NCBI GenBank assembly: GCA_002354655.1
Contig: DELY01000044.1
Coordinates: forward strand, 245,474 to 309,473
DNA: 64,000 bases
Reading direction: 5' to 3'
Origin: Pseudomonas sp. UBA2684
GTDB taxonomy: Bacteria > Pseudomonadota > Gammaproteobacteria > Pseudomonadales > Pseudomonadaceae
Position numbers and translations under genes: made by a program. Shown here in pieces: positions 16,815 through 25,672 of the stretch. The notes under the pieces are model-generated. The model made no database searches. It was not told where the DNA came from and saw only the letters and a program-made list of their open reading frames with translations. Within the stretch, counting starts at the first letter, position 1, and each line of letters begins with the position of its first letter.

Positions 16815-19313
16815 TCAATGAGCAGAAATCGCCTGGGTGTTGCTGTCGGCCTGCTTGCACGAGGGCCGCGGCTCGTCTGTGCCGAGGGTCTCGGCAGCCA
16901 TGACGGTGGTCTTCGGGTTGAGCAGGAAATGCGACAGCGCCGGGATGAGGATCAACGCGCCGAGCATGTTCCAGAGGAACATGAAGGTCAGCAGGATGCC
17001 CATATCGGCCTGGAACTTGATCGGTGACCAGGCCCAGGTAACGACCCCGGCTGCCATGGTCAGACCGATCAGCGCCACCACGCGGCCGGTGAAGTCCAAC
17101 GAGCGGCGGTAGGCGACGGCCAGCGTGCCGCCGCGCTCCTGCACCGCGAGCTGCACGCTGAGCAGATAGAGCGCGTAATCCACACCCACACCCACACCCA
17201 CGGCAATCACCGGCAGGGTTGCCACCTTGAGGCCGATACCCAGCCAGACCATCAACGCCTTGCAGATAATCGTGGTCATGATCAGCGGAATCAGCGCGAC
17301 CACGGTGGCGCGCCAACTGCGGAAGGTCAGCAAACAGAGCAACGCAGTGGCGCCATACACCGCGAGGTACATGGTGACGATGCCCTTCTCCACTTCGATG
17401 TTGGTGGCGGCTTCAATCCCGGCATTACCGGCAGCCAAGAGAAACTCAAGCGGTTGTTCGGCATCGGCGGCGCTGTTGTGCTCGGCGGCGAACGTTTCCG
17501 CGACCTGCAATACGCGGGTCAGAGTGTCGGCCTTGTGATCCGCCAGATAGGCGATCAGCGGCGTGACCGAGCACTTCTGATTGGTGATGCCCGGCGACGA
17601 GATCATCGCCGCATCCACCGACGAGTTGGTAATCGCCTGGTCGCGGCTGATGGTCAACCACTTGGCACTGCCCTCGGCCATCCCCGAGGTCACGAAACGC
17701 ACGGTTTCAGCCAGCGAGCTGGTGGTCTGCACGCCCTCGGTCTGGCGCAGGCGCCAGGCCAGGCGATCCATGGTTTGCAGAGACTGATAGAGGCGGCAGC
17801 TGTCCTCGTTGGTCTTCATGATGACCACGAACTGGTCGCTGGACAGACCGTAATGTTCGGTGATGTAAGCACTGTCGCGGTTGTAGCGCGAATCGGGACG
17901 CAACTCAGGCGCACCAGGATCGAGATCGCCGATTTTGAGGTCGAGCATGACCACGCTGCAAACCACCGTGACGACGACCGACAAGCCGATCACCACAGTT
18001 GCCCAGCGGCGCTCGGTGAAGCGATCAAGACCGTGCCAGACATGCCCCAGCAAGCCGCGATTCTGCTCGCCGGCGCGGTCCTTCTCGATGGCGATCCGCG
18101 CGGCCTTCTCGCTCACACCGATATAGGACAGGGCGACCGGGATCAGCAGCAGTTTGGTAAAGATCAATACCGCCACGCCGATGCTGGTGGTAATGGCCAG
18201 ATCGCGGATCACCGGAATGTCGATAATCACCAGCACGGCGAAACCAACGATATTGCACAACAGTGCGGTGAGCCCGGTGAGGAACAGCCGCCGGAAGGTG
18301 TAGCGGGCCGCGATGTACTTGTGGGTGCCGCGGCCAATGTCCTGGAGGATGCCATTCATCTTCTGCGTGCCATGGGAAACCCCGATGGCGAATATCAGAA
18401 ACGGCACCAGAATCGAATACGGGTCCAGCTCATAGCCGAGCAGTTGCATCAGCCCCAGCAGCCAGACCACGCCCGCTACTGCGATACTCACCAGCAACAG
18501 GGTGCTGCGCAGGCAACGGGTATAGAAATAAACGAACAACGCGGCAATCACCACCGAGGCGCCAAAGAACATCATCACGGCGTAGAGGCCGTCGATCAGA
18601 TCTCCCACGAGCTTGCTGAAGCCGACGATATGAATGCCAATCTTGTCGCTTTGCAACGAGCGTATCTGCTCTTCCAGCTGGGTGGAGAACTCGCCATAGT
18701 TCAGCGGTTCGCCCGTCTGTGGATTGTTGTCGAGCAGCGGCGCGACGATCATGCTCGAGGTCGCATCGTTGGCCACCAGGCTGCCGACGATGCCCGCGCG
18801 ATTGATATTGCGCCGCAGGGCGTCGACCGAGGCGGCGCTGCCATCGTAGTCGGACGGCATGACCGCACCGCCATCGATACCGTCTTCGGTAACTTCCTTC
18901 CAGCGCACAATCGGCATCCACAACGACTTCATCCAGGAACGGTCGATGCCGGGAATCAGATAGAGCTTGTCGTTGACCTCCTGCAAGGCTTGCAGGTACT
19001 CAGGGTCGTAGATGTCGCCCTGTTTGTTCTGCACCACCACACGGATGCTGTTGCCCAAGCCCGGTAGCTGATCTTTGTAGGTCAGGTAGTTCTTGATATA
19101 GGGGCTGGAGCTCGGAATCATCCGTTCGAAGCTGGCATTGACCTGCAGCCGCGTCGCGAAGAAACCCAGCACCAGCGTAGCGAGCAGACAGGCAACGACG
19201 ACCAGCATGCGGTTACTGAAAATAATCCGCTCGAGGAACCCCCCGGACGACTTGTCGAAGTCCTGAAGGTTCGGAATTACTGGCATCCCGCTGTTGTACT
19301 TTTGCTCTACCAT
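16815..19313 (-). CDS. RND/MMPL-family transporter
   Basis: The 832-residue protein follows the RND layout: TM1 near residues 33-52, a large periplasmic loop, a helix bundle at about 230-410, TM7 near 440, a second large loop, and helices at about 655-810. GVGVGVDYALYLLS near residue 710 is the usual RND TM10-like motif. It resembles the hydrophobe-exporter (HAE-3/MMPL) branch, which moves lipids or hopanoids. Between YCF48-like and catabolic genes in one operon with DUF1302/DUF1329, it likely forms part of an envelope route for a hydrophobic substrate. The direction is unknown. Confidence 0.88.
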   Translation of the reverse strand: MVEQKYNSGMPVIPNLQDFDKSSGGFLERIIFSNRMLVVVACLLATLVLGFFATRLQVNASFERMIPSSSPYIKNYLTYKDQLPGLGNSIRVVVQNKQGDIYDPEYLQALQEVNDKLYLIPGIDRSWMKSLWMPIVRWKEVTEDGIDGGAVMPSDYDGSAASVDALRRNINRAGIVGSLVANDATSSMIVAPLLDNNPQTGEPLNYGEFSTQLEEQIRSLQSDKIGIHIVGFSKLVGDLIDGLYAVMMFFGASVVIAALFVYFYTRCLRSTLLLVSIAVAGVVWLLGLMQLLGYELDPYSILVPFLIFAIGVSHGTQKMNGILQDIGRGTHKYIAARYTFRRLFLTGLTALLCNIVGFAVLVIIDIPVIRDLAITTSIGVAVLIFTKLLLIPVALSYIGVSEKAARIAIEKDRAGEQNRGLLGHVWHGLDRFTERRWATVVIGLSVVVTVVCSVVMLDLKIGDLDPGAPELRPDSRYNRDSAYITEHYGLSSDQFVVIMKTNEDSCRLYQSLQTMDRLAWRLRQTEGVQTTSSLAETVRFVTSGMAEGSAKWLTISRDQAITNSSVDAAMISSPGITNQKCSVTPLIAYLADHKADTLTRVLQVAETFAAEHNSAADAEQPLEFLLAAGNAGIEAATNIEVEKGIVTMYLAVYGATALLCLLTFRSWRATVVALIPLIMTTIICKALMVWLGIGLKVATLPVIAVGVGVGVDYALYLLSVQLAVQERGGTLAVAYRRSLDFTGRVVALIGLTMAAGVVTWAWSPIKFQADMGILLTFMFLWNMLGALILIPALSHFLLNPKTTVMAAETLGTDEPRPSCKQADSNTQAISAH

Positions 19314-19347
19314 TTCTGCTCACTCACTGAAGAATCGTGCCGGCAAG

Positions 19348-20496
19348 TCATTTTGCCTGGGCGATCTCGACGACCTGGGCGCCGGAAAAACGGGTCACGA
19401 CCAACTTACCGGCCTTGTCGGTTGCGCTGGCTGCATAGACCTCTCCAGCATTGGCCGCTTGCAACGGGGTGACCTGCAGATTGCCGCGATCGATGGCGAT
19501 CATCTCGCCGCTCTGGCTAACCAGAATCAATTGCCCGTCTTGCTCGACTGCGCTCACCAAGCTGGCATTCAGCCCCGTCTCCACCTTCACCCACTCTTGG
19601 CCTTGGTCACGGCTGACGAACAGGTTGCCGCGCAGGCCATGCACCAGCAGCAGATCGCTGAAGGCGCGTACCCCGAAGTAGGTACCGGTATAAGGGGTTT
19701 CCTGCATGAGAAAACGCTGTGACTGCGGGTCAAGCTGCATCAGCAAACCTTGCTCACCGCTGACGAAGAAGCGCCCCTGGTATTCGGCCAAGGCATACAG
19801 GTGCATGCGCCGGTCGTTTTCCGTGCGCTCGATCCAGGGCTCCCAAGTGGCGCCATCATCGGTGCTACGCAGGATCATGCCGAAGGCGCCGACGACGAAA
19901 CCCTGACCATTGGCGTCGAACAGCACATCGAGCAAAGGCGCCGCCAAAACATCGGGACTCGCCGAGGTGCCCATCGCAAAGTCGATTTCCTGGAGCATGT
20001 CTTGCGCAGTCGAATCACCATTGCTGGCGCGCCGCCCATAAGTCTCGCGTAACAAGGTCAACAGGCTGCGACCGTCCAGTTGCACCACCCAAGTGCGCCC
20101 GCCATCGCGGGTGTGCAGCAGCAGCGAATCATGGCCGACAATCCAACCGTGCTGGGCATCGCGAAAGCGCACCTGCACCAGGTCGCTGGCGACCGGGCTT
20201 GGCACCTGCAGCCAACTCTTGCCGCTGTCGGAAGAACGCAAGATCAAGCCATGCGGACCAACGCTGAACAGATCGTTACCCGCCCGCGCTACACCGATCA
20301 CCGGTGCGGGCAGTCGGGCATCGATCTGCTGCGCCGGTTCGGCCAGAGAATCGATATCGGCAGAGGACGCCGCGTCGGCGGCCACCACCAGTAGCGTAGA
20401 AAAAATCACGATGATCGACAGCAGAGATCTGCACAACTGCCGTAGCAGCTGGCGATTGCGCAACAGGCAGAACATCTCAAGGTTGGCGCCAATCAT
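19348..20496 (-). CDS. YCF48/BNR-repeat beta-propeller protein, exported
   Basis: The 382-residue protein has an N-terminal signal peptide (hydrophobic LLSIIVIFSTLLVVAADAAS ending near residue 43), then BNR-like repeats such as GLILRSSDSGKSW, SLLLHTRDGGRTW, GMILRSTDDGATW and GNLFVSRDQGQEW. This matches the YCF48-related (photosystem assembly factor-like) propeller family, here periplasmic. These proteins commonly accompany RND transporters with DUF1302/DUF1329 in catabolic clusters, so an accessory role in transport is likely. The ATG at 20496 is preferred over GTG 20517 because GAGGAT lies 8 nt upstream. Confidence 0.88.
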   Translation of the reverse strand: MIGANLEMFCLLRNRQLLRQLCRSLLSIIVIFSTLLVVAADAASSADIDSLAEPAQQIDARLPAPVIGVARAGNDLFSVGPHGLILRSSDSGKSWLQVPSPVASDLVQVRFRDAQHGWIVGHDSLLLHTRDGGRTWVVQLDGRSLLTLLRETYGRRASNGDSTAQDMLQEIDFAMGTSASPDVLAAPLLDVLFDANGQGFVVGAFGMILRSTDDGATWEPWIERTENDRRMHLYALAEYQGRFFVSGEQGLLMQLDPQSQRFLMQETPYTGTYFGVRAFSDLLLVHGLRGNLFVSRDQGQEWVKVETGLNASLVSAVEQDGQLILVSQSGEMIAIDRGNLQVTPLQAANAGEVYAASATDKAGKLVVTRFSGAQVVEIAQAK

Positions 20497-20584
20497 TATT
20501 TTTATCCTCAACCGCACAGGACTAGGCTGCCGCGCTGTCGCGCGTCAGTGCATGCCTACCTACTGCTAGCAAAACCTATCGTCA

Positions 20585-20618
20585 GCGCCCGAGTAAGAAC
20601 AGGTTCGTACTCGGGCGC
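20585..20618. terminator. Strong hairpin between DUF1329 and the YCF48-like gene
   Basis: GCGCCCGAGTA and TACTCGGGCGC form a perfect 11-bp stem with a 12-nt loop in the 132-bp gap of the minus operon. Downstream on the minus strand there is only a short GGTTTTG run. It is likely an attenuator or mRNA stabiliser that raises DUF1302/DUF1329 output relative to downstream genes. Confidence 0.55.
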
Positions 20619-20628
20619 GGTAACGTGA

Positions 20629-21993
20629 TCAGCGCTGGGTGACCCGCGAGACGATGGCCTCGGGCTTCATTTCGCGCTCGGAAAGTGGCGTGTCGACAAA
20701 CTTGTAGCCACCTTTCAGGCCATCGTTGACCAAGGCGTACATACCCTTGTTGAAGTCATAGATGACGTTCTTCACGTTGTAAGGAATGTCTTTGTCGTAG
20801 ATCTGTACACCGCTGAGGAACATCGAACGATACAAGGCATTGTTCTTGTCCCAGGCGTCGTACAGGCCTACCCCAAAGGTGTCCTCGTCGAGGTAGTAGG
20901 TACGCTTGCCATACACGTGACGCTTGCCTGGTTTGAGCGTCGCTTCGACGACCCAGACCCGGTGCAACTCCCAGCGTTCGCATTGCGGATTGGCATGGTT
21001 GGCCAGAAATTGCTCGTCCTGTTTGCAATCGAAGTAGAACTTGTAGGCGTTGTTAGGGATGTACATCTCCTTACGGCCTACCAGTTTGTAATCGAAGCGC
21101 TCTTGGCTACCGGAGAACATCTGCAGTTCGTCGAACAGCGTTACACCGCCCTGGCTGGCAACGGGGGTATCGAAGGCGAACTCAGGAGCCAGTTTGACCC
21201 GACGCTGTCCTGGCGTGTAGCTGAAGGAGCGACGCGGCTTGGCCAGCGGATCGAGGTAATCACTCAACACGATCACTTCACCGGAGCGACGTGCCGGGTA
21301 GTCATTGCGCGAGAACACCCGGGCATACATCAAGGGATCGCGATCGGCCTGCGTCACCTGGTAGTAAGGCGTTTCCTCGAAGGTGGCCTGCTCGGCCGCC
21401 TTGGTCACCTGACCGTTGCTATCGATGATCCAGCTGTTGGAGGACGAGGTGGTGGAGTAACCGGCACCGATCTTGTAGCGCAGTTGCTGGTTCCAGATCA
21501 CCTCATTACCGGTTTTTGGGATCGGGAATGGCAAACCGCCGCGGCAGGCTGGATCGACCGCCAGGCCATCCTTCTGGATAACGCACTCGGTTGCATTGCG
21601 TAACGTCGCATCGACCACTTCCTTGGGGTAAGCAGCAGTGCGGTGACTCGGGTAAATATCCAGGTAGTACTCCGGATACTTTTTCAGCAGGGTTTTCTGC
21701 CCTTCGCTCAGCTTGTCGGCATATTGATCGACGTTCTTCGAGTCGATACGGAACAAGGGCTTTTCATCTTTGAAGGGATCGACCCAGAAGCCGCTGTCCG
21801 GCTTGAAGCCTGCTGGCGCCTGACGCAGACCACCTTCATAGGCAGGAATAGTACCTTCGGCGTTGCCGGCTTGAATGGCGCCCCAGGGCGTCAGGGTCTT
21901 ACCCAGCTCGGCGGCTTCTTCGGGGCTCACCGCAGCGAGCGCACAGGCCGACAAGCCACTCAAGGCAATAGTTAGTGCGAGTTGGAGTTTCAT
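20629..21993 (-). CDS. DUF1329 periplasmic protein (copy 1)
   Basis: The 454-residue protein has a signal peptide (MKLQLALTIALSGLSACALA). The mature start VSPEEAAELGKTLTPWGAI and AYEGG at about residue 53 are typical of DUF1329, a LolA/LolB-like lipid-binding family. It is 24 bp after the DUF1302 gene. Conserved blocks such as QMFSGSQERFDYKLVGRKEM and YDAWD recur in the copies at 27806 and 43634. The likely role is binding or shuttling a hydrophobic compound in the periplasm with its DUF1302 partner (inference). Confidence 0.92.
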   Translation of the reverse strand: MKLQLALTIALSGLSACALAAVSPEEAAELGKTLTPWGAIQAGNAEGTIPAYEGGLRQAPAGFKPDSGFWVDPFKDEKPLFRIDSKNVDQYADKLSEGQKTLLKKYPEYYLDIYPSHRTAAYPKEVVDATLRNATECVIQKDGLAVDPACRGGLPFPIPKTGNEVIWNQQLRYKIGAGYSTTSSSNSWIIDSNGQVTKAAEQATFEETPYYQVTQADRDPLMYARVFSRNDYPARRSGEVIVLSDYLDPLAKPRRSFSYTPGQRRVKLAPEFAFDTPVASQGGVTLFDELQMFSGSQERFDYKLVGRKEMYIPNNAYKFYFDCKQDEQFLANHANPQCERWELHRVWVVEATLKPGKRHVYGKRTYYLDEDTFGVGLYDAWDKNNALYRSMFLSGVQIYDKDIPYNVKNVIYDFNKGMYALVNDGLKGGYKFVDTPLSEREMKPEAIVSRVTQR

Positions 21994-22017
21994 AACCAGT
22001 CTCCGTTCTTGGAATTA

Positions 22018-23682
22018 TTAAAAGGAGGTCTTGTACGTGAACGCCAGCCAACCGCGATCGGTGCCACCTACGGCACCGTTGCCGTTGATCATCCGGTCAC
22101 CGTTAGCGTTGCGCGAGTTCTTTTCCTGTGCCGAGGTATCGGCATAACGCAGGCTGAATTCATGCTGCTGGCGGTAGGTCATCTTGGCACCAACCGACCA
22201 GGACAGAGCCCCTTCGCTGCCGCCGCCGGCAGTGGCCGCGTTGCCCTCCAGGCCGTAGTTGACGGTCAAGGGCACATCCAGGGTCCAGGATGGCAGGATC
22301 TCTACATATTGCGGGGTGTAGTTCACCGCAACGGCGTAGTAATCATCGGTCGAGCAACCATCCGATTTATCCCCGACTAATGCAGCGTTTTGTACATCCC
22401 GGCACGCGGCGGAACCTTCACCTTTGTACAGCTCCTCGTGGGAGGTCACTTTATCCAGGCGGCTGTAGGCAAACTCGGCCACCAGGGTGGCGTTATTGGC
22501 GATGAAGTTACGCGGCACGCCGTATACAGCGTTGGCGACAAAGTGAATGGTGTTACCACGCGGGCCTTCGTCATCCAGCAGGCTGACGCCTGTAGCATTG
22601 AGTGCGCCGTCCTTGCGGTAGGACAGATCCATCCCGACAGCAGCACCGCCAATGGCCTTGGAAATACTCACGCCATAGAGCTTGACGTCACGCGGGTAAA
22701 CCAGGCGGTACGAGCGCTGCGCGACATCCACCTGCGGGGCCAGCCAGGCCTGGTAATCGTCGAACTCACGGTAGTAAGCACCCACCGTGCCCTCGATCGC
22801 TTCAATGTCCAGCTTGGCCATCACGCCCCAGTTCTGCCCATCGCGCCCCCGCTTGGAGGTTGCATGGTTAAGATCGAAACCTGGACCAGCGGCCAAACGA
22901 TCGGGACCTTCGAAGAACGGGTCCGCAGCGCCGAAATAGGTGCCACCGTATGGAAAGCGGGTGTTATCCCACTCATAAAAGTATTGACCGGCAATCGACA
23001 GGTTATCGGTGACCTGCGCCTTGGCCGAGACCTGGCCGATGGGCAGGAACACTTCTTTGGTCTCGATACCTGGGCTGGTGACCGCTTTCACCGCATCGGT
23101 AGGTGCCTGCGAGTAGGACACGGCATGCGCGCCGAACAGCAAGCCCTCACCCCAGAACAACGCATGGCGACCGACTTTCAGGTTGACCGGCGCGGCGCCC
23201 AGATTGAAGTTGCTCCATACGAAGGCATCGAGGATCTCGCCTGACGGGCCATTGACGTAGCGCTCAACCTCACGGCTGTATCGGTTGCCGTTATAGCTCG
23301 TCGAAAACCCTGGAACGCTGCTTTCAACCGAGGTGTCATCGTAGGCGTTGTCGTACCAACCCGCCGCACTGACACGCCCACCAAAATCATTCTTGTAGGA
23401 AACGTCAAATTCGGTCAGCAGGTCCAGACGGTTGGTGACGATGTCGCCCTTGTCGAACTTGCCATCTGATTCATCGAAGTTCGGGTTGTTGAGGATCTTT
23501 TGCTCCTGATCCTCCATGCGCATGCCCAGGTTGTAGCGCACGGTAGTGTCCAAGCGCACACGAATGTCGGGGTTACCAACATCGAGCTGCAGGGCAGCAG
23601 CACTTCCGGCAGAACTCATGATCGCGAGCGCCAGCACACTGCGTGGCATCGAGATATGGCTAAGCGTTCTAATCATTTTCAT
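22018..23682 (-). CDS. DUF1302 outer-membrane protein (copy 1)
   Basis: The 554-residue protein has a signal peptide ending near SAGSAAA and a beta-rich body ending in Phe (AFTYKTSF), as in outer-membrane beta barrels. NPDIRVRLDTTVRYNLGMR follows the signal peptide and is shared by the copies at 29198 and 45142. DUF1302 proteins are predicted barrel proteins linked to steroid, terpene and hydrocarbon catabolism. The ATG at 23682 has GGAG 5 nt upstream; an alternative is 23676. First gene of the seven-gene minus operon. Confidence 0.92.
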   Translation of the reverse strand: MKMIRTLSHISMPRSVLALAIMSSAGSAAALQLDVGNPDIRVRLDTTVRYNLGMRMEDQEQKILNNPNFDESDGKFDKGDIVTNRLDLLTEFDVSYKNDFGGRVSAAGWYDNAYDDTSVESSVPGFSTSYNGNRYSREVERYVNGPSGEILDAFVWSNFNLGAAPVNLKVGRHALFWGEGLLFGAHAVSYSQAPTDAVKAVTSPGIETKEVFLPIGQVSAKAQVTDNLSIAGQYFYEWDNTRFPYGGTYFGAADPFFEGPDRLAAGPGFDLNHATSKRGRDGQNWGVMAKLDIEAIEGTVGAYYREFDDYQAWLAPQVDVAQRSYRLVYPRDVKLYGVSISKAIGGAAVGMDLSYRKDGALNATGVSLLDDEGPRGNTIHFVANAVYGVPRNFIANNATLVAEFAYSRLDKVTSHEELYKGEGSAACRDVQNAALVGDKSDGCSTDDYYAVAVNYTPQYVEILPSWTLDVPLTVNYGLEGNAATAGGGSEGALSWSVGAKMTYRQQHEFSLRYADTSAQEKNSRNANGDRMINGNGAVGGTDRGWLAFTYKTSF

Positions 23683-23892
23683 CTCAGCTCCGTTATTCTT
23701 ATTTTTCAACGACTTAAGACAGAAAAGCAGGTCACGACTGCGTTGGGGTATTCCACAGAATGGCTCTACACCTGAACACTTACGACGGAATCGTTCCACT
23801 CATCGTGAAGCACACCTTAGCGGATAAAATCCTGTAATTCCATATCCAGATTTAGATTCTTTATTGAGAATAAGCACGCACCTAATACGAAA

Positions 23893-23950
23893 AGCGTCTC
23901 AAAGGAAACGCCTGTATCCAGGTGAATATCAGGTAAGACGCTGGATACAG
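23893..23950. promoter_or_regulatory. Two mutually exclusive inverted repeats
   Basis: AGCGTCT (23893-23899) pairs with AGACGCT (23936-23942). CTGTATCCAG (23912-23921) pairs with CTGGATACAG (23941-23950). The two right arms share 23941-23942, so only one stem can form at a time in RNA. It may be a switching leader on either strand, or two nested protein operators. Confidence 0.45.
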
Positions 23951-23987
23951 AGCCCGCGCATGGCGAAAAGCAAAATAAACACATTAT

Positions 23988-24006
23988 TGATATTTGTTCA
24001 ATATCA
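23988..24006. promoter_or_regulatory. Operator-like palindrome TGATATT-TGTTC-AATATCA
   Basis: Perfect 7-bp arms around TGTTC. A near-identical copy lies at 38618-38636, upstream of the quinone-oxidoreductase-like gene. The 19-bp size fits a dimeric regulator site; it lies 123 bp before the SDR start and 305 bp before the DUF1302 start. Confidence 0.55.
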
Positions 24007-24129
24007 TCTTTAGTCGTGGTGAGATTTAAGCTTTAATAAGCCTAGCACCGAGCCCACTTGGCGCTATCCACGCCAGTGGAATTGAAGAGCCGAACGAACG
24101 CTCTGCCCCCTCACCCAGAAGGAGGACCT

Positions 24130-24978
24130 ATGAACATTGATCTCAGTGGCAAGCGCGTCATTGTCACCGGTGCTTCGCGCGGCATCGGCTGGGCCATAGC
24201 CCAGGCATTCGCGGCAGAAGGTGCGCGGATCGCCATCTGCGCACGTACCGAAGAAGCCGTCATCAGCGCCGGCCAGGCCTTACAGGCAAACGCCCAGGCG
24301 GTAATTGCCCGGGCGGTGGATGTGACCGACAGCCAAGCGGTCAACGCCTTCGTCAAGGAGATCGCCGATGCCTGGGGTGGCGTGGATGTGCTGGTCAACA
24401 ATGCCGGTCAGGGCAAGGGCGGCAACCTGGACACGCTGACGCCGGAGGACATCCTGGAGCATGCGAATATTCTACAAATGGGCCATTTCCGCTTTGTCCA
24501 AGCGGTGGTGCCCTACATGCGTGAACAACACTGGGGACGGATCATCGAAATCAATGCCTTGGCGGGCACTATTCCGACCCCAGACGGCATCCCCTCGGTG
24601 ATCAACCGCGCCGCCTGCGTCGCCCTGTCGCGCTCGCTGGGCATGTCCCTGGCCAAGGACAACATCTTGGTCAACAGCCTGAACATGGGCTGGATCGACA
24701 CCGGACAGTGGGACCGCCACTACAAGGAGATGGGCCCGGGCGTGAGCCGCGAAGAGTTCGATGCCATGGTCATGAAAGTGGTGCCGATTGGCCGCTACGG
24801 CAAGCCGGAAGACGTTGCCGGCATGGCCCTGTTCCTGGCCAGCGACTACGCCAGCTTCATCAGCGCCGCCTCCATCGATATCGCCGGCGGCATGGGCGGA
24901 CAAATCGCCTACTTCCCGACCCTGAAACGCGATTTCGCCGCCACTATGCGCGAGCGCAACAACAGCAACCAGGAATGA
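24130..24978 (+). CDS. SDR-family protein lacking catalytic Tyr/Lys
   Basis: The 282-residue protein has the normal cofactor motif TGASRGIG and VNNAGQG, but the Ser region reads EINALAG and the YxxxK position reads SVINRAACVAL. The usual Ser, Tyr and Lys are therefore missing. It may use a different chemistry or have a binding role. AGGAGGACCT before the ATG is a strong ribosome-binding site. First gene of a short operon with glutathione peroxidase, divergent from the DUF1302 operon. Confidence 0.85.
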   Translation: MNIDLSGKRVIVTGASRGIGWAIAQAFAAEGARIAICARTEEAVISAGQALQANAQAVIARAVDVTDSQAVNAFVKEIADAWGGVDVLVNNAGQGKGGNLDTLTPEDILEHANILQMGHFRFVQAVVPYMREQHWGRIIEINALAGTIPTPDGIPSVINRAACVALSRSLGMSLAKDNILVNSLNMGWIDTGQWDRHYKEMGPGVSREEFDAMVMKVVPIGRYGKPEDVAGMALFLASDYASFISAASIDIAGGMGGQIAYFPTLKRDFAATMRERNNSNQE

Positions 24979-25051
24979 CCGTCGCGGCCCCAAACGTGCC
25001 ATCCCGGCAGACTGTTCAAGGGCCGCGCCCCTTACCCGCAGGAGCAAGCGT

Positions 25052-25603
25052 ATGAGTCAGAAACTCTTCGATATTCCGCTGACGTCGATTGGAGGCAACC
25101 ACCTGACGCTCGAGCACTTCAAAGGCAAAGTGCTGTTGATCGTCAACGTCGCCTCGAAATGTGGGCTCACCCCGCAATACGAAGGCCTTGAAGCGCTGTA
25201 TGCAGAAAAGCGTGAACAGGGGTTCGAAATTCTGGGTTTTCCAGCGAACGACTTTCACGGCCAGGAACCAGGTAGCAATGAGGACATTCAAGCGTTCTGC
25301 AACCTCAACTACAACGTACAGTTCCCACTGTTCGCCAAGATCGCAGTGACCGGCGCTGCACAGCATCCGCTGTACCGCCTGCTTACCGAGACGCTACCGT
25401 TGGCCAGCGGCGACGGCCCGATGCGCGAACGCCTCAAGGGCTACGGCATCGAAGCCGAGCCAGCTCCGGCGGTGCAGTGGAACTTCGAGAAGTTCCTGAT
25501 CAGCCGTGACGGACAAGTAGTCGGGCGTTTTGCTCCGGACGTCGCCGCCGATGCCCCCAGCCTGCGCCAGGCCATCAGCGCCGAATTGAACCTGACGCCT
25601 TAA
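25052..25603 (+). CDS. Glutathione peroxidase family protein (Cys type)
   Basis: The 183-residue protein has peroxidatic C37 in NVASKCGLTPQY, the Gln-containing HGQEPGSNEDI, and Trp in VQWNFEKF. The segment usually read FPCNQF is FPANDF, so the common resolving Cys is replaced by Ala. It reduces peroxides or lipid hydroperoxides with glutathione or thioredoxin. Placed 73 bp after the SDR, it may protect against peroxide by-products of P450 turnover (inference). Confidence 0.92.
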   Translation: MSQKLFDIPLTSIGGNHLTLEHFKGKVLLIVNVASKCGLTPQYEGLEALYAEKREQGFEILGFPANDFHGQEPGSNEDIQAFCNLNYNVQFPLFAKIAVTGAAQHPLYRLLTETLPLASGDGPMRERLKGYGIEAEPAPAVQWNFEKFLISRDGQVVGRFAPDVAADAPSLRQAISAELNLTP

Positions 25604-25672
25604 GCCGGCAGCGCCGCCCGGCCAAACATTGCGGCCTGCTGCAAGCGGGCCGCAATGCTCACCCGTTAGTAC

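Larger units (their letters stand above)
23683..24129. other. 447-bp divergent regulatory region
   Basis: No gene is seen. The region is AT-richer than its surroundings and separates the DUF1302 operon (minus) from the SDR/GPx operon (plus). It contains two interleaved inverted repeats (23893-23950) and a 19-bp palindrome (23988-24006) that recurs near 38627. It should hold both promoters. Confidence 0.7.

Noticed and set aside
17454-19067. Plus-strand open frame of about 537 codons opposite the RND gene
   Set aside because: The translation is rich in His/Gln/Arg with no known domain, while the RND frame has clear motifs.
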